This document shows, one piece after another, positions 35,917 to 44,148 of a stretch of DNA of 64,000 bases. Each line of letters opens with the position of its first letter. Positions within the stretch are counted from its first letter, which is position 1. The position numbers and the translations under genes were made by a program. A model generated the notes under the pieces. It did not search any database and was not told the origin of the DNA. It was given only the letters and a program-made list of their open reading frames with translations. The DNA is taken from assembly GCA_902768785.1 (NCBI GenBank), contig CACXMM010000001.1, forward strand, positions 266,396-330,395, written 5' to 3'. The DNA is from an uncultured Prevotellaceae bacterium (GTDB lineage Bacteria > Bacteroidota > Bacteroidia > Bacteroidales > Bacteroidaceae).

Positions 35917-36286
35917 GTCACACAGAAAGCACGGAAATCACAGATATTTATCAGCCTATACGGCTGATGGTCCTTAGTGTCCGTAGATTTTATGAGTCCC
36001 GCAGAAATGGCAGAATTGGAAATCGGCGCCTTCGGGGAAAGCCAAATGGCAGAAATAGATCATTGGCAAGCCAATGATATCCGCAAGATTAGTTGAATCC
36101 GCATAAGTATTTGATGATTCTATCGCTGTACAGGCTGATAAAATTTCTGCCATTTCTGCCATTTCTGCGGGACTCTTTAAATATTTTATAGTTACTTGGT
36201 TTTTAGGATCCATCAGCCGTACAGGCTGATAAATATCTGTGATATCCGTGGTTTCTGTGCGACCTTACCTCAGCCGTATAGGCAGA
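35917..36286. repeat. Nested palindromic repeat element 2
   Basis: Gap between amidase and endonuclease genes. Outer arms 35917-35970 and inverted 36211-36263; the right one differs from the left outer arm of element 1 at only two of about 51 positions. Inner arms 35996-36056 and inverted 36143-36173 (GTCCCGCAGAAATGGCAG...). Hairpins TCAGCC-N5-GGCTGA at 35951, 36213 and, imperfect, at 36123 and 36270. Same plan as element 1. Confidence 0.9.
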
Positions 36287-36309
36287 TAAAATATCTGCTT
36301 TTTTTCTCT

Positions 36310-36345
36310 CCGCTACGCTTTGAGTGACCGTTGGTTCAGTGGGAC
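36310..36345. repeat. Outermost inverted repeat, right copy
   Basis: 36310-36337 is the exact reverse complement of 33491-33518, followed by AGTGGGAC. Confidence 0.9.
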
Positions 36346-36352
36346 TTTACAC

Positions 36353-37447
36353 TTAATTCACGACGAATTTCTTTCCATTCCGGATATACACCCCTCGTGG
36401 CAGCCTCCGGCTATTTAGCCGTTGGCCGGAAACAGAATAGATGCGACCATCCGCCTGTCGGTGCATCTCTATTTGCACGATGCCGTCATCAGGATCATCA
36501 TAGTGGTCGTAGCTAAAGGCAACATCCTTTTTACTCCCCCACACCAGCTGTTCCACACCCGGATAGTCGATGAAAGGGTTCCTGTTCTGCTGGATGCCCC
36601 ACACTGCCTCGTTACGGTTCAGTTCCTTCTCACTGACAGGATCTTCGGCCGACCATCGCAGCAACATCTCCACAGCCCAATCGCTCAAAGCGGGATACAC
36701 ATTCCGTGCCAGCATCGTACTGTTCCAGCTGGAAACACTTTTATGGTTACCATCAGCATCCACATAGCTCTCGTAGCTGGTCACCATATAGAAATACGTC
36801 CTCGCGAAATCCCCCTTATACTCATCGGCAGGCTCAAACACAGTACCCTCGTAGCCCAGTCCGTCGCGGGCTGGTCCCAGTTTGGAGAATCCTCCCTCGG
36901 AGCTGTAGGTAGGAGCATCCGTCTCTCCAAACGGCTCATTCCCCCTTTTGTTGTTGATCCAGCTATCTGTAGGATACATGTGATGTAGATCGGTGTACAT
37001 CGGGTATTCCTTGTTGAACCAGCTGTTCGGCATGGAATGTTCCCGGTTATAGTTATCCCCCTCCTTTTTTGCCGTACCGTTGTTCTGATCCTCCCCGGGA
37101 ATGTAGTTGGTAACGCCCGAATACATATCCCAGATCTTCCCGTCGGGACGCACATCCGTGGTTTTGAAATCCTCCCACAGGTCTTTATAGCTACGCTGCA
37201 CGTGCGGCTGAATGATCTCTCCCAGTGCTGTCTTCAGCGCTGCCCCTCTTTTCCCGTTCGCATGTTCGTAGTAGGTTCCCGTGTCATGAGGTCCCTGCGC
37301 CCACATCATGGTAGGGAAACACAAACCCACGCTCAAGACAAGCATTGTCAATTGCCAAACGCTGTTCAACTTTTCAACACACCGACACCCCTCACGGATT
37401 ATCCGTGAGAACACTTGCATTCCTATGGAATCTTTCCTAATCATCAT
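36353..37447 (-). CDS. Secreted endonuclease I family nuclease
   Basis: Up to 364 residues. The beta-beta-alpha metal nuclease motif is YNREHSMPNSWF, followed by DLHHMYPTDSWINNKRGNEP and NRNEAVWGIQQNRNPFIDYP, as in periplasmic or extracellular EndoI enzymes. The hydrophobic segment TMLVLSVGLCFPTMMWAQG ends in a signal-peptidase site. The first ~34 residues are unusual and contain a hairpin-coding stretch (37391-37409), so the true start may be internal (37345). The C-terminus (YSVSGQRLNSRRLPRGVYIR) resembles a type IX sorting tail. Likely degrades extracellular DNA. Confidence 0.85.
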   Translation of the reverse strand: MMIRKDSIGMQVFSRIIREGCRCVEKLNSVWQLTMLVLSVGLCFPTMMWAQGPHDTGTYYEHANGKRGAALKTALGEIIQPHVQRSYKDLWEDFKTTDVRPDGKIWDMYSGVTNYIPGEDQNNGTAKKEGDNYNREHSMPNSWFNKEYPMYTDLHHMYPTDSWINNKRGNEPFGETDAPTYSSEGGFSKLGPARDGLGYEGTVFEPADEYKGDFARTYFYMVTSYESYVDADGNHKSVSSWNSTMLARNVYPALSDWAVEMLLRWSAEDPVSEKELNRNEAVWGIQQNRNPFIDYPGVEQLVWGSKKDVAFSYDHYDDPDDGIVQIEMHRQADGRIYSVSGQRLNSRRLPRGVYIRNGKKFVVN

Positions 37448-37502
37448 CTATAGCTATTAACATATCGTACTCATGTTGTTGAGTCATCATACATATATGT
37501 CA

Positions 37503-37533
37503 CAAAGATAAACATTTGTTTTCATTTCGCCAA
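37503..37533 (-). promoter_or_regulatory. Promoter of the endonuclease I gene
   Basis: -7 box TATCTTTG (37503-37510) with TTG 20 bases upstream. Lies between the two halves of a 12-base inverted repeat (GTACTCATGTTG at 37468-37479, CAACATGAGTAC at 37562-37573). Confidence 0.65.
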
Positions 37534-37606
37534 GAAAAGTTTAATAAAAAACGTCGTTCTTCAACATGAGTACCAAAACATAAAAACAAAAAAAACGACT
37601 ATTTTT

Positions 37607-37640
37607 AGCGGAAATACAAAGAAATATGCATATTTCCGCT
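37607..37640 (+). promoter_or_regulatory. Palindromic operator-like site upstream of the AAA ATPase
   Basis: AGCGGAAATA (37607-37616) and TATTTCCGCT (37631-37640) are perfect inverted repeats spaced 14 bases apart. A third half-site, AGCGGAAATC, lies at 37670-37679 just after the promoter. Suggests a binding site for a dimeric regulator. Confidence 0.6.
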
Positions 37641-37660
37641 GGTTATCCAATATTTTTTAC

Positions 37661-37668
37661 TATATTTG
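37661..37668 (+). promoter_or_regulatory. Promoter of the AAA ATPase gene (-7 box TATATTTG)
   Basis: TATATTTG fits TAnnTTTG, 25 bases before the ATG at 37693, between the palindrome and the third GCGGAAAT half-site. Confidence 0.65.
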
Positions 37669-37692
37669 CAGCGGAAATCAAATTATTGCTTT

Positions 37693-39213
37693 ATGATTAT
37701 AGGACGTGAGAAAGAACAACGCGAATTGCTGAATCTCCTTGAAAAAGAGGAGTCGCAGTTCTGTGCCGTCTATGGCAGACGGCGTGTAGGCAAGACGTAC
37801 CTCATCCGTGAGACTTTTAACTACCAGTTCTGTTTTCAGCATACAGGGGTTGCCAAAGGAACGTTACGCCAGCAGCTGACGGCATTCCGCAACTCCTTAG
37901 TCGCAGCAGGAATGAATACGCCGAACGGAGGCATTGCCAAGATTCCTGTTCCTAAGACCTGGATTGATGCCTTCGAATTGCTGAAACAGCATATCAATAA
38001 CGCCCCCGCAGGTAAGAAGGTACTCTTTATCGACGAACTTCCATGGATGGATACGCCCAAGGGTAACTTGATTGGGGCTCTGGAAAATTTTTGGAACGGA
38101 TGGGTTACAGCACGCAGTGAGAAGGACATCGTACTCATAGTATGTGGCAGTGCCACTTCATGGATCAGCAATAAACTCATGAAGGATAAAGGTGGTCTTC
38201 GCGGAAGACTGACCAACCGTATCAAACTCGTTCCTTTCACACTTCACGAATGCGAACTCTTTGCCCAAAGTTCCAACCTTGCCATTGGAAGGAAGGACGT
38301 CCTGGAGCTCTACATGATTCTCGGCGGCATACCCTACTACTGGAGTTTTCTAAAGAAAGGATTAAGTGTAGCACAGAACGTTGACCAACTGTTCTTTGCT
38401 GAGACGGCACAACTTCGAGACGAATTTGACGCACTTTATTCTATTCTGTTCAAACGTCCAGAGAATTACCTTAAGGTCATCGAATGTATGAGTGATGGCA
38501 AACAGTCAGGTATGACAAGGGAAGACATTCTGAACAAAAGTAAGCTCTCCGATGGAGGCACATTCTCCATCATACTGGAAGAACTTGAAGAATGTGGGTT
38601 TATCCGCCGATTTGCTTCTGCTGATACTACAGGAACAAACGCCATGTATCAGTTGATAGACAACTACACCCTCTTCTATTACCTCTGCATCAAGAAAAAT
38701 GCATTCAGTGATGAGCATTATTGGTCGAACACTTTCACATCCACAGCCCATAACACATGGAAAGGACATGCTTTTGAGCGTGTCTGCCTTCAGCACATAC
38801 CACAGATAAAAAGCGCCCTTGGTATCTCTGGCGTACAAACCAACGTGTGTTCTTGGTTCTCACATGGAACGGGCAGAGCAGCGAGAGCCATCCCAACTGG
38901 TCCGGAGATGAACGGGGCGCAACAAACGAAGGCAAGGCCAACAAACAAGCGACGTGGAGCACAAATTGACCTGGTGATTCAACGCGCCGACGGCTTTACA
39001 GACATCTGTGAAATGAAGCATTCAACACACGCTTTCACCATAGACAACGATTATGCAAAGAACCTTCAGAACAAACTTGATACATACCAGGAGATATCGA
39101 AGGACAAACGTACCCTTCACCTTGTCATGGTAACAACGTATGGTGTGGTACATAACAGCAACTACAACATGGTCCAGAACGAAATAACCATGGACGATTT
39201 GTTCCAGCCATAA
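37693..39213 (+). CDS. AAA ATPase, archaeal/DUF234 type
   Basis: 506 residues from the ATG at 37693. The P-loop GRRRVGKT (28-35) and Walker B VLFIDELPWMD are followed by CGSATSWISNKL (sensor 1). The C-terminal part (IDLVIQRADGFTDICEMKHS) looks like the PD-(D/E)XK-like DUF234 domain. Such proteins are widespread and sporadic in Bacteroidetes and archaea; function unknown, perhaps defence or mobile-element linked. A Gly/Ala/Thr-rich loop (about residues 395-422) precedes the last domain. Bounded by an operator-like palindrome and a strong terminator. Confidence 0.85.
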   Translation: MIIGREKEQRELLNLLEKEESQFCAVYGRRRVGKTYLIRETFNYQFCFQHTGVAKGTLRQQLTAFRNSLVAAGMNTPNGGIAKIPVPKTWIDAFELLKQHINNAPAGKKVLFIDELPWMDTPKGNLIGALENFWNGWVTARSEKDIVLIVCGSATSWISNKLMKDKGGLRGRLTNRIKLVPFTLHECELFAQSSNLAIGRKDVLELYMILGGIPYYWSFLKKGLSVAQNVDQLFFAETAQLRDEFDALYSILFKRPENYLKVIECMSDGKQSGMTREDILNKSKLSDGGTFSIILEELEECGFIRRFASADTTGTNAMYQLIDNYTLFYYLCIKKNAFSDEHYWSNTFTSTAHNTWKGHAFERVCLQHIPQIKSALGISGVQTNVCSWFSHGTGRAARAIPTGPEMNGAQQTKARPTNKRRGAQIDLVIQRADGFTDICEMKHSTHAFTIDNDYAKNLQNKLDTYQEISKDKRTLHLVMVTTYGVVHNSNYNMVQNEITMDDLFQP

Positions 39214-39220
39214 AACCAAC

Positions 39221-39255
39221 AGCAGCTGCAACTATGTGAAGTTGCAGCTGCTTTT
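39221..39255 (+). terminator. Terminator after the AAA ATPase
   Basis: Perfect 13-bp stem (AGCAGCTGCAACT / AGTTGCAGCTGCT) followed by TTTT, 8 bases after the stop. Confidence 0.85.
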
Positions 39256-39297
39256 GGTAATAGAATGAGGTATAAGCACTAAGGCAATAGCAAACAT

Positions 39298-39480
39298 TTA
39301 TTTCAATGCTAAAAAATAACGACTCTGACCGAAGAATATCCTGCCCAGCTTATCCTTAATAGAAATCACTAATCCTACAAAAGGATTTTGCTCTACATCG
39401 ATAACCTCTCCTTCCACCCAGTCAGGTTGGGCTGTCAACTGAGGACTTGCCTTCATCCTATCTCCTATTTTCGGTTTCAT
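39298..39480 (-). CDS. Small conserved-looking protein, unknown
   Basis: 60 residues (MKPKIGDRMKASPQLTAQPD...). No recognised family. The pattern GEVIDVEQNPFVGLVISIKD and GRIFFGQSRYF suggests a small beta-barrel (KOW/SH3-like) fold. Coding is supported by a clean frame without repeats; a role beside the AAA ATPase is speculative. Confidence 0.5.
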   Translation of the reverse strand: MKPKIGDRMKASPQLTAQPDWVEGEVIDVEQNPFVGLVISIKDKLGRIFFGQSRYFLALK

Positions 39481-39665
39481 AACTTCCTAATGCCAAATTG
39501 GTTTAACGCTGCAAAGATACGGAAAAGTGAGAACAAAACCAAATTAAACCTGATTTATTTTGTTTCTCCAGCGGAAAAAGCATCAATCAGATCAAAGCAT
39601 TAGTTCCATTTGTCTGCCACTTGATAAGAGAACAATTCAATGGGCACTTATCATCCACTTATTTC

Positions 39666-39729
39666 CGAACACGAATAACACGAATTGCTCGAATTATCTT
39701 ATTCGTGAGATTAGTGAGATTCGTGTTCG
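39666..39729. repeat. attcgtgag inverted repeat between the 60-aa gene and the epimerase
   Basis: Arms 39666-39694 (CGAACACGAATAACACGAAT...) and 39701-39729 (...GAGATTCGTGTTCG) pair around a 6-base loop. Same 9-base unit as at 42160-42270. The rest of the 297-base gap holds nothing recognised. Confidence 0.85.
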
Positions 39730-39777
39730 CCCTTTCTGTCTCACTATCCGCATTCGCACCGACAAGCGGTCAAATTC

Positions 39778-40818
39778 CTATTGGATATAGAAAGAAGCAT
39801 ACCATTCAGCGAAATGTCTTAATCCCTCTCGTAACGGGATCTTCGGGGTGAAACCGTAATCACGTTCAAGGGCTGTGGCATCCGCATACGTAGTAGGCAC
39901 ATCACCTGGTTGCATGGGGACCAATTTCTTGTGCGCCTCAAAATCGAAGTCCTCTGGTAAGACGCCGGCACGTACCAGTTCTTCTTGCAGGATCTGTACG
40001 AAATCCAGCAGACTCTCCGGCTGGCCGCCACCAATATTATATACAGCATATGGAGGGATGGGCAATCCATCCTCACCCTTCTTACGCTCTGGAGCCCCTT
40101 GCATCACACGAACCACACCCTCCACGATGTCGTCAACATAAGTGAAATCACGACGACAGTTACCGTAGTTGAATATCTGGATCGTCTCACCCCTCAGCAG
40201 TTTGTTGGTAAACCCGAAATACGCCATATCAGGACGACCGGCAGGACCATATACCGTGAAGAAGCGGAGACCTGTTGTGGGTATATCATAAAGCTTTGAA
40301 TAGCAGTGAGCAAAAAGTTCATTGCTCTTCTTCGTGGCCGCATACAGACTCACCGGGTTATCCACCCTATCCTCCGTGCTGAATGGCACCTTTTTGTTGC
40401 CGCCATATACGGAACTGGAGCTAGCATAAACTAAATGCTCGACAGGATAGTGGCGACATGCCTCCAAGATATTATAGAAGCCAATCATATTGCTTTGAAT
40501 ATAAGCATCAGGATTCTCAATAGAATACCTTACTCCTGCCTGGGCAGCTAAGTTCACTACCACATCAAAGTGATACTTCTCGAATAACCCATCAATCAAC
40601 GCTTTGTTTGTAAGGTCACCCTTGACAAACTCATAGTTCAGTGTGGAGGGTTTTGCTTTCTCAATTACACTGAGGCGGTAATCCTTCAATGTTGGATCAT
40701 AATAATCATTCATATTATCCAATCCAACAATAGTGCCTTCGCTCATCTCCTTAAACAAGCGTAACACCAAATTTGAGCCTATAAAGCCAGCACTTCCAGT
40801 AACTAATATCGTCTTCAT
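39778..40818 (-). CDS. UDP-glucuronate 4-epimerase-like NAD-dependent epimerase
   Basis: 346-residue extended SDR: TGSAGFIGSNLVLRLF binds NAD, and YASSSSVYGGN with SLYAATKKSNE gives the Ser-Tyr-Lys triad. The sequence AAQAGVRYSIENPDAYIQSN and the extended C-terminus match UDP-glucuronate 4-epimerases (LpsL/Cap1J type), producing UDP-galacturonate. It lies 3 bases after the UDP-glucose dehydrogenase gene that supplies UDP-glucuronate. Confidence 0.88.
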   Translation of the reverse strand: MKTILVTGSAGFIGSNLVLRLFKEMSEGTIVGLDNMNDYYDPTLKDYRLSVIEKAKPSTLNYEFVKGDLTNKALIDGLFEKYHFDVVVNLAAQAGVRYSIENPDAYIQSNMIGFYNILEACRHYPVEHLVYASSSSVYGGNKKVPFSTEDRVDNPVSLYAATKKSNELFAHCYSKLYDIPTTGLRFFTVYGPAGRPDMAYFGFTNKLLRGETIQIFNYGNCRRDFTYVDDIVEGVVRVMQGAPERKKGEDGLPIPPYAVYNIGGGQPESLLDFVQILQEELVRAGVLPEDFDFEAHKKLVPMQPGDVPTTYADATALERDYGFTPKIPLREGLRHFAEWYASFYIQ

Positions 40819-40821
40819 CTT

Positions 40822-42150
40822 CTAATCCCGCTTAAATATATCTCTTGTATATACCTTCTCCTGCACATCATCCAGTACCTCGTCATAGCGATTGGCAATA
40901 ATGGCATCGCTCTGCTTCTTAAACTCATCGAGGTTGTTCACAATCCTCGATCCGAAGAACGTCTCACCATCCTTCAGCGTCGGCTCATAGATGATGACAT
41001 TGGCACCCTTAGCCTTCACGCGTTTCATGATACCTTGGATAGCACTCTGTCGGAAATTGTCGCTGTTGCTCTTCATCGTAAGACGGAACACACCAATCGT
41101 CACTATTTTCTCAGCATTCTGACTCCAGTCGCTATTAGCGGTATAGTACCCGGCCTTTCGCAGCACCTCGTCAGCTATAAAGTCCTTACGGGTACGGTTA
41201 CTTTCCACGATAGCCGTCATCATGTTCTGGGGCACATCCGCATAGTTGGCCAGCAACTGCTTAGTGTCCTTAGGCAGACAGTAACCCCCATAGCCAAACG
41301 AAGGATTATTGTAATGCGTTCCGATACGTGGATCAAGACCTACACCAGATATGATAGCCTGACTATCGAGGCCCTTCACCTCTGCATACGTATCCAACTC
41401 ATTAAAGTAACTCACTCTTAGAGCCAGATAAGTATTGGCAAACAGCTTCACTGCTTCTGCCTCCGTCATACCCATAAACAGTGTATCGATATTCTCCTTG
41501 ATAGCACCTTCCTGCAGCAATCCAGCAAACGTCTTGGCCGTTTCCTCTGCATCAGGATTGCCAATAGCGGTAATAGCCGCATTCTCCTCATCCCATTTCC
41601 TATTCCTGTCAGCAGGCAGTATCTTCGGATAGCCTACGATGATACGACTGGGATAAAGGTTATCATACAATGCCTTACTCTCGCGCAGAAACTCAGGCGA
41701 GAACAGCAAATTAAACTTTTTTCCTTTCAGCTCTGGGTCTGTCAAGAACTTCAGTGCATACTTCACATACAGCGAACGGCAATATCCCACAGGAATCGTA
41801 CTTTTAATCACCATCACAGCATCAGGATTCACGCTAATCACCAGGTTTATTACGTCCTCGATATGATGCGTATCAAAGAAGTTCTTCTGTGGGTCATAGT
41901 TCGTAGGAGCCGCTATCACCACAAAGTCTGCATCCTTATAGGCTGCCTCACCATCGAGCGTTGCCGTCAAATCAAGTTCCTTCTCCGCCAGATACTTCTC
42001 AATATACTCATCCTGAATAGGACTGATACGTTTGTTTATCTTTTCAACCTTCTCTGGTATCACGTCAACAGCTGTTACGTGATTATGCTGAGCAAGCAGT
42101 GTTGCTATGCTCATACCAACGTAACCTGTTCCTGCTACTGCAATTTTCAT
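40822..42150 (-). CDS. ugd: UDP-glucose 6-dehydrogenase
   Basis: 442 residues. The N-terminal Rossmann motif is [17 protein letters not shown]; the catalytic cysteine lies in [15 protein letters not shown]; the C-terminal domain contains [17 protein letters not shown]. Oxidises UDP-glucose to UDP-glucuronate for the polysaccharide. Paired with the epimerase downstream. Confidence 0.93.
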   Translation of the reverse strand: MKIAVAGTGYVGMSIATLLAQHNHVTAVDVIPEKVEKINKRISPIQDEYIEKYLAEKELDLTATLDGEAAYKDADFVVIAAPTNYDPQKNFFDTHHIEDVINLVISVNPDAVMVIKSTIPVGYCRSLYVKYALKFLTDPELKGKKFNLLFSPEFLRESKALYDNLYPSRIIVGYPKILPADRNRKWDEENAAITAIGNPDAEETAKTFAGLLQEGAIKENIDTLFMGMTEAEAVKLFANTYLALRVSYFNELDTYAEVKGLDSQAIISGVGLDPRIGTHYNNPSFGYGGYCLPKDTKQLLANYADVPQNMMTAIVESNRTRKDFIADEVLRKAGYYTANSDWSQNAEKIVTIGVFRLTMKSNSDNFRQSAIQGIMKRVKAKGANVIIYEPTLKDGETFFGSRIVNNLDEFKKQSDAIIANRYDEVLDDVQEKVYTRDIFKRD

Positions 42151-42159
42151 CGTATTATA

Positions 42160-42270
42160 AGTTTGTATTCGTTAGATTCGTGAAATTAGTGTTTATCCTT
42201 ACATCAGTGTCATCCACTTAATCCGTGTTCGTTATTATATTCGTGTCATTCGTGAGATTCGTGTTCGTCT
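42160..42270. repeat. attcgtgag-type repeat upstream of ugd
   Basis: Units such as ATTCGTGAGATTCGTGTTCG and TTAGATTCGTGAAATTAGTG. It supplies the last codons (EHESHE) and the stop of the nucleotidyltransferase gene. Confidence 0.75.
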
Positions 42271-42998
42271 CCATAAAGCCTAACCGCTTCGTGGTAAGTA
42301 TCAAGGCTTCCAATGTCGAATCGTCCCGCGCTCATAGGCCAGGCATGCATCGTGGTATGCTCCACCATATAATGAGCCAGGTTCCCCGGCGCATCCTTCC
42401 CACACCCGTTCTCTACAGAGTGTCTGACGAGATCAAGATCTTTTTTCAAGTAGATATAGAACGGCGGAACAGCCCAATGGCTCTTCGGCACCTGAGGCTT
42501 CTCCTCCATACCTAACACCTTATTGTTGGCATCCAGTTCCACCACACCAGTTCTTTGCAGCTTCTCTATCGATGGCTGCTCATGGCACATGATGCAACTC
42601 GTCTGCTTCTCCTTAGCGAAGTCCACAAACTCCTGGAACGAGAAGAACAACAGGTTATCCGCTGCTACCACCAACAAGTCATCATCGATGGCAAGCTTAT
42701 CCATTGCAAACAGCAAATCACACACCGCCCCCAGACGAGTCTCGTTGGTCTCTGTGCCATCATCAACAATGGTAATAGGTTTGCTATAATGCATGTCCTT
42801 CTTCCAATTCTCAAAGATACTAGCAAACTTATGGTTGGTGATGATGATATGTTCATCAATCTCAGGAATCCTGTCGATATCATCCAACATTCTCCCTAAG
42901 ATAGTATTCTCTCCAATCTTCAACAACGGCTTCGGGAAGTTCCTAGTCAACTCCCCCAACCGTGTCGCATACCCCGCAGCTATTACAATATTTTTCAT
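42246..42998 (-). CDS. Sugar-1-phosphate nucleotidyltransferase
   Basis: 250 residues. NTP-transferase motif AAGYATRLGELTRNFPKPLL at the N-terminus; VVAADNLLFF gives the metal-binding aspartate. It transfers a nucleotide to a sugar 1-phosphate. Its start overlaps the stop of the galacturonokinase-like gene by 4 bases (ATGA), so the two likely act in sequence, giving UDP-galacturonate or a related NDP-sugar. Nucleotide and sugar specificity are inferred. Confidence 0.85.
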   Translation of the reverse strand: MKNIVIAAGYATRLGELTRNFPKPLLKIGENTILGRMLDDIDRIPEIDEHIIITNHKFASIFENWKKDMHYSKPITIVDDGTETNETRLGAVCDLLFAMDKLAIDDDLLVVAADNLLFFSFQEFVDFAKEKQTSCIMCHEQPSIEKLQRTGVVELDANNKVLGMEEKPQVPKSHWAVPPFYIYLKKDLDLVRHSVENGCGKDAPGNLAHYMVEHTTMHAWPMSAGRFDIGSLDTYHEAVRLYGDEHESHE

Positions 42999-44137
42999 AC
43001 AAACCTCGCTCCATCATCACTCTTACAGAAATACACCTTGAACGTATCCTTATATTGTGGATATTGCTCCAAATAATTCTGCGTTATTTTTTTTTCGATG
43101 CTCTCCTTCTTGGCTGGGTCAACAATGGCAATACAAGCACCTTTGAATCCTGCGCCACTAAATCGACCACCATAAATACCATCAGTGGTAAGCATCGCAT
43201 TATAAATAGCTATCAGCTCCGGACTTCCACATTCGTAATTGTGGATAGAGCTCTCACACGACGCTTTACTCAGCGATCCGAACCACTCCAAGTTTCCTGT
43301 TTCCCATGCAGTGACACCCTCTCTCACCCTCTTATGCTCCGAAAAGAAATGCTCCGCACGTCTGGCAAATCGTGGTGGCATTTTATCCCTGTGTATTTTG
43401 TACATGTTTTCACTCACATCCCTCAGAAACGTCTTGCTCTGCTCCTTCAACGGAATATTCTCATACGCCTGCACCAGCCAAGCAGCGGTCTTACATTCCG
43501 CTACGCGCAGGTTATAATCACTGCTCATCAAAGAGCGCGTCAATCCACTAAAGAATATCCCCAGTTCAAATTCCGGCATGTTGGCAGCCTTGGGTATCAG
43601 ACGGTACTCATTGCTATCGCAATCAAGCATCAGCAGATGGTCTTTTTTACCTAAGGCTATGCAAGCCTGGTCAAGCAATCCGTTATTCAGCCCAATATAC
43701 TCCCGCTCTGCCTCCGAAGCAATCTTCATCACCTCAAAAGCCTCCATCTGTATGCTGTTTGCCTTCGCAAACGCCATCACATAAGCTATCAAAACAGCCG
43801 CAGAAGAACTCAATCCACCTACAGGAATAGACCCTTTGATAGTTCCCGTAATACCTTTCAGAAGCTTAAAACGCTTTTGCAGTGCAAACTTAGCACCTCG
43901 GGCGTAATCGCCCCAATCCCCTTGCTTCACCAAAGCTGGAGTAGCAATGTCAAACTCCACATGGCCAGTGAACGTTTCACTGTCCAGAACAACTCTGCTG
44001 TCTTCACGAATATCAAAGCATAGATCCACCCCTTTGTCAATCGCGAATCCAGTGACCAAGCCATGCTGATGGTCAACATGCGCTCCCAACGTACATACCC
44101 TGTACGGGCTAAAAATATGATAATGATATCCTCCCAT
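42995..44137 (-). CDS. Galacturonokinase-like GHMP sugar kinase
   Basis: 380 residues. N-terminal SPYRVCTLGAHVDHQHGLVTG is the galactokinase-type signature in the form seen in galacturonokinases (LGAHVDHQ rather than GEHTDY). The GHMP phosphate loop is PVGGLSSSAAVLIAY, and the C-terminal motif GGRFSGAGFKGACIAI. It phosphorylates a sugar at C1; galacturonate is the best guess given the ugd and epimerase neighbours. Confidence 0.83.
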   Translation of the reverse strand: MGGYHYHIFSPYRVCTLGAHVDHQHGLVTGFAIDKGVDLCFDIREDSRVVLDSETFTGHVEFDIATPALVKQGDWGDYARGAKFALQKRFKLLKGITGTIKGSIPVGGLSSSAAVLIAYVMAFAKANSIQMEAFEVMKIASEAEREYIGLNNGLLDQACIALGKKDHLLMLDCDSNEYRLIPKAANMPEFELGIFFSGLTRSLMSSDYNLRVAECKTAAWLVQAYENIPLKEQSKTFLRDVSENMYKIHRDKMPPRFARRAEHFFSEHKRVREGVTAWETGNLEWFGSLSKASCESSIHNYECGSPELIAIYNAMLTTDGIYGGRFSGAGFKGACIAIVDPAKKESIEKKITQNYLEQYPQYKDTFKVYFCKSDDGARFV

Positions 44138-44148
44138 AATACTATTAC

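Noticed and set aside
33491-36337. Classical insertion sequence bounded by the 28-base inverted repeat
   Set aside because: No transposase gene inside; kept only as an unexplained element in the findings.
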